This document shows, piece after piece, positions 61,381 to 64,000 of a stretch of 64,000 bases of DNA (its first letter is position 1; each line of letters starts with the position of its first letter). The stretch lies in the NCBI GenBank assembly GCA_905233425.1, contig CAJOEC010000023.1, positions 38,314 to 102,313 on the forward strand. The letters run 5' to 3'. The notes beneath the pieces were generated by a model. It had not been told where the DNA came from. It saw only the letters and a program-made list of their open reading frames with translations, and made no database searches. This DNA comes from an uncultured Prevotella sp. GTDB lineage: Bacteria; Bacteroidota; Bacteroidia; Bacteroidales; Bacteroidaceae. The position numbers and the translations under genes were made by a program.

Positions 61381-62455
61381 GCCGTTTCAGGGCTTTTGAT
61401 ACATACATGCCGATGATGGCGGCAACGATGGTCTTGAAGATGCTGGTGGCATAGAGGGTAAAGCTGTTGAGGGGTATGTGCAGGATGTCGAAGAGCAGTT
61501 GGTTCTGGATTCTCAGCAAGAGCATCTGAATACAGAATATCACCATCGAATGGCGGCCAATGTCGGCAAGGATGCCCTTCAAAAATGTGTGTTCCAACTT
61601 TTGCGACAGCTTCATCACCAGCATCGAGCCTATCGTCCCAGTGACGAGTATGAGCAGGAATGAGCGGGCGTAGATGCGCACGGACAGGTTCGGTGTGCCA
61701 TTGACTATGCAAAGCAGGAAATAGCCCACTAACAATATTGCCCAGACTATCTTCGATTTGCCTGTCAAAAAAGCCACCGTGCCCGTCGCATTAGCGACGG
61801 GACAAGACAGGAGTGAGGAGCGGGCCAGCTCCCTGCCTATCATCATGAAGAGGGCCATGAGGAAGGCGGTGTCGAGGCTCCAAGGGAGCAGTATGGGGAC
61901 ACTTCCGAGTCCCGGAATGTCACACCCAAGTACAAACGTGAGCACAACATACAGAGCTGCGACGTATGGCCAGCGCCGGCCGCTCTTGAACAGCCACCAC
62001 ACGGCCATGCTGGCGGTGAACATCGATGTGAGGAACCATAGCGGCGGGCTGCCTCCACGGAGGAAGAACACATTGTCGGGAGTGCCCAATGGGTAGAGAC
62101 AGTAGCGCGAATAGGCCAGCCCCAGGAAATCGGAGGGAGAGATGCAATGGTAGGCCAGCATAAGGAACACGCCGAAGATGATGTAGGGCAGAAGCAGCCG
62201 CCGCCCTCTCTTCATAATAAAGGCAGCGAAACTCTGCCCGCTGTCGTGACGGAACGTGTAGCCCGAAAGAATAAAGAACAGGGGTATGAAAAAACCGCCG
62301 ATGAACGACATCAGATCCTTCTCGCCACCCGAATGGCTGTAGATGACGGTCAGTATGCCCAGTCCGCGGGCAATGTCAATATAGTTCAGTCGAGAAAAAC
62401 AAGACAAATGGTTTTTATCTGTTTTTGTTGTTTTTATCTGTTTTGCTAAAAACAT
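61361..62455 (-). CDS. Acyltransferase 3-family membrane protein 1
   Basis: The 364-residue protein has the acyltransferase 3 / NolL-like opening RLNYIDIARGLGILTVIYSH (catalytic His) and about ten transmembrane helices. It would acetylate or otherwise acylate a surface polysaccharide. Residues SCPVANATGTVAFLTGK (near 223-239) are coded by a family D palindrome inserted in frame. An upstream ATG (62464) is also possible. The neighbouring flippase and second acyltransferase suggest a polysaccharide locus. Confidence 0.8.
   Translation of the reverse strand: MFLAKQIKTTKTDKNHLSCFSRLNYIDIARGLGILTVIYSHSGGEKDLMSFIGGFFIPLFFILSGYTFRHDSGQSFAAFIMKRGRRLLLPYIIFGVFLMLAYHCISPSDFLGLAYSRYCLYPLGTPDNVFFLRGGSPPLWFLTSMFTASMAVWWLFKSGRRWPYVAALYVVLTFVLGCDIPGLGSVPILLPWSLDTAFLMALFMMIGRELARSSLLSCPVANATGTVAFLTGKSKIVWAILLVGYFLLCIVNGTPNLSVRIYARSFLLILVTGTIGSMLVMKLSQKLEHTFLKGILADIGRHSMVIFCIQMLLLRIQNQLLFDILHIPLNSFTLYATSIFKTIVAAIIGMYVSKALKRLMPSVF
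61768..61803. repeat. Family D palindrome (in acyltransferase 1)
   Basis: GCCACCGTGCCCGTCGC, ATTA, GCGACGGGAC. Flank same as the phage copy at 19872. Confidence 0.75.
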
Positions 62456-62491
62456 CGTTTCCAATTGTCAACTTTATTTAGTGTCAGTTCC

Positions 62492-63742
62492 TTATTTCTC
62501 TCCCAGCATAAGCAGTCTTAACGTCTTGCAACAGCGTATCAGCCTCACTACGGCCAGGGCCACGGCAATCATGATGGCCGTCTCAACCAGGGCCAGGACG
62601 ATATGGGGCAAAGGGCGGGAGGCCAGGGATGCCATCCACGGCGTGACGGCAAGGGGCATAAGCATGACGGTGAAATAGTTCACGATGTATATGCCAAGGG
62701 TGTTCCTGCCCAAGTATGTCAGCAGTTGCGCCACCCACCCCCGTAGGGACGCGACGTGTCGCGTCCGTCCGTCCTGTCGCACCCCGCCCTGTAGGGACGC
62801 GACGTGTCGCGTCCGCCCGTCCTGTCGCACCCCGCCCTGTAGGGACGCGACGTGTCGCGTCCGTCCGTCCTGTCGCACCCCGCCCTGTAGGGACGCGACG
62901 TGTCGCGTCCGTCCGTCGTGTTGCGTCCATCCCCAAACTATCACCATCACCGCTACCACTCCAGCCCATCCGTAGACATAGCGGGCAGCGTCGATGGCAG
63001 CCTGTTCCCACAGCGACTCCCTGCCAAGGAGGCACGTGCCGTTGCGGTATATAGAATGGTCGGGGGTGTCGTAGACATAATACAATATTATATATATAGC
63101 GATGGCCACGCCGGCGATCAGGAGGTGCGACATTCCTGCCCCACAAGAACACATGCCCTTGTACCACCTTTCCCCCGCACTTGCATTCCACAAGTAGCCC
63201 CCGACGAAATAGGGGAACATGAACACATGGAGGCCGTCAAGCCATTTGCCCGGCACGAGCAGCAAGGCGACGCCGACGACAACATAATAGAGCCAGGAGT
63301 CGCGGAACCACTTATGCCCCACCAGCACCATGACGCTACAGAAAAGCACGCTCCACAGAAACCACAGCGCCCCCTTGTACGTATAGAGCAGACTCGCCGA
63401 CAGCACTATTTCCCCTGCTATCAGCAGTATGGCCAGATAGAGTGTCTGCCACGTGGCAATGGGTAGCAGCAACATGCGCAGCCTCGACCGCAACACGTCG
63501 GAGGCGCTGTGACGCTTCAGCGTGCCATGGAACAGGTAGCCGCTGACAACCATGAACAGCGGCATGTGGAAACCATAGATGACCTTGAACAAAGGGTCGG
63601 AGAAGAACAGCCCCTGCTCCTGGAAATCTCTGCCGCTGCCCCACTGCACCGAGTGGGCCAGCACAACCAGGATAATGGCGATGCCCTTTATCACGTCGAG
63701 ATAGACGCTGCGCTTTGAAGTAACAACTATTTCACTTTTCAC
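62492..63742 (-). CDS. Acyltransferase 3-family membrane protein 2, with 4x16-residue repeat
   Basis: The 416-residue protein begins with YLDVIKGIAIILVVLAHSVQ, the family signature with catalytic His, and has about ten transmembrane helices. In a loop at about residues 275-338 it carries four copies of the 16-residue unit DGRTRHVASLQGGVRQ, encoded by 48-bp repeats with a perfect palindrome (family B). The promoter TTTG-N20-TACCTTTG is at 63771-63802. Confidence 0.8.
   Translation of the reverse strand: MKSEIVVTSKRSVYLDVIKGIAIILVVLAHSVQWGSGRDFQEQGLFFSDPLFKVIYGFHMPLFMVVSGYLFHGTLKRHSASDVLRSRLRMLLLPIATWQTLYLAILLIAGEIVLSASLLYTYKGALWFLWSVLFCSVMVLVGHKWFRDSWLYYVVVGVALLLVPGKWLDGLHVFMFPYFVGGYLWNASAGERWYKGMCSCGAGMSHLLIAGVAIAIYIILYYVYDTPDHSIYRNGTCLLGRESLWEQAAIDAARYVYGWAGVVAVMVIVWGWTQHDGRTRHVASLQGGVRQDGRTRHVASLQGGVRQDGRTRHVASLQGGVRQDGRTRHVASLRGWVAQLLTYLGRNTLGIYIVNYFTVMLMPLAVTPWMASLASRPLPHIVLALVETAIMIAVALAVVRLIRCCKTLRLLMLGEK
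62741..62915. repeat. Four 48-bp tandem repeats with family B palindrome
   Basis: GGACGCGACGTGTCGCGTCC cores at 62747, 62795, 62843 and 62891, each followed by GTCCTGTCGCACCCCGCCCT-type spacers, in frame in the acyltransferase 2 gene. Confidence 0.9.
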
Positions 63743-63770
63743 TATTCACTTTTCCCTTAAATCGCGGCTG

Positions 63771-63802
63771 CAAAGGTACGAAATAATTGTCTTCCGCGCA
63801 AA
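63771..63802 (-). promoter_or_regulatory. Promoter of acyltransferase 2
   Basis: Minus strand TTTG, 20 nt, TACCTTTG (63771-63778). Confidence 0.65.
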
Positions 63803-63890
63803 TTTGGGCAGTACAAATTTCTGCCTCTGCCCGCGTCTCTGTCAAAATCGTCTCCGACATGCCCAAAAGCCCGCTCGGAGCGGACTTCCA

Positions 63891-63951
63891 GTTCGCGCCG
63901 TGCGAACTCCCAGTTCGCGCCGGGCGGACTCTGAGTTCGCACGGCGCGAAC
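63891..63951. repeat. Perfect 19-bp inverted repeat
   Basis: GTTCGCGCCGTGCGAACTC (63891-63909) and its exact complement at 63933-63951, with a third half-copy in the loop and outer GCCCAAAA/TTTTGGGC arms. No gene seen around it in the window. Confidence 0.75.
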
Positions 63952-64000
63952 TTTTTGGGCCTCCCAAGCCCTTTTCCAGACCCGCCCAAGCCCTTACCAG

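Noticed and set aside
63732..63989. 85-residue minus-strand ORF at window end
   Set aside because: Built mostly from the inverted repeat and the promoter of acyltransferase 2.

Overview
The window is bacterial DNA from the phylum Bacteroidota, most likely Prevotellaceae (inference). Three things point there: promoters of the form TTTG-N20-TAnnTTTG with no Shine-Dalgarno sequences, a lysS-gpsA gene pair, and typical Bacteroidales families (GH127, a DUF4988-like lipoprotein, a BspA-like leucine-rich repeat protein with dockerin repeats, DUF4143 ATPases). The left 36 kb is a prophage whose left end lies outside the window. The right 26 kb is chromosome.

Prophage, about 1-36.3 kb. Three late operons are visible. 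The left operon (minus strand, from 7804 leftward) encodes scaffold, major capsid protein, neck-type proteins, a fibre and a beta-helix spike. The middle operon (plus strand, 8054-13908) encodes portal, three related helical proteins, a frameshifted fourth member and a probable small terminase subunit. The right operon (minus strand, 34521 to 13955) encodes two coiled-coil virion proteins, a 4023-residue polyvalent protein, several virion proteins, a rhomboid protease and the large terminase subunit. All three start at promoters sharing GAAA(T/A)TATTGTGAAAAA and then TAnnTTTG at identical spacing. No tape-measure or tail-sheath gene is recognised, so the layout resembles a short-tailed phage that ejects internal proteins. 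A tyrosine integrase (34.8-36.3 kb) marks the right end. A HigB/HigA toxin-antitoxin pair and a secreted lysozyme-like protein follow near the border.

The most striking signal is a 30-bp hairpin repeat, TTTCGTC-NN-TT followed by a 7-bp stem and 3-nt loop. I count 27 copies between 3.2 and 34.8 kb. Every copy has the same orientation although the genes lie on both strands. Fifteen copies sit between genes and twelve lie in frame inside coding sequences, using all three frames of the minus strand. The stem shows compensatory changes. No copy was seen in the chromosomal part. Several other palindromic families (B-E) also occur, some shared by phage and chromosome.

Chromosome, 38-64 kb. Pectin methylesterase and GH127 beta-L-arabinofuranosidase suggest use of pectin or arabinan. 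These are followed by tadA and a PurF-like protein without the catalytic cysteine. Next come two DUF4143 ATPase genes with related repeats in their promoter regions, remnants of a third ATPase joined to a broken BspA/dockerin gene, a lipoprotein with helical repeats, an AAA-ATPase-like/PD-(D/E)XK protein and a GH3-family protein carrying an in-frame palindromic insertion. Then come ribD, cdsA, a small repeat protein, gpsA and lysS. Between lysS and gpsA sits a GxxExxY gene bracketed by two inverted arrays of 27-28-bp repeats, which looks like an inserted cassette. The right end carries a flippase and two membrane acyltransferases (surface polysaccharide); one acyltransferase contains four tandem 48-bp palindromic repeats in frame.
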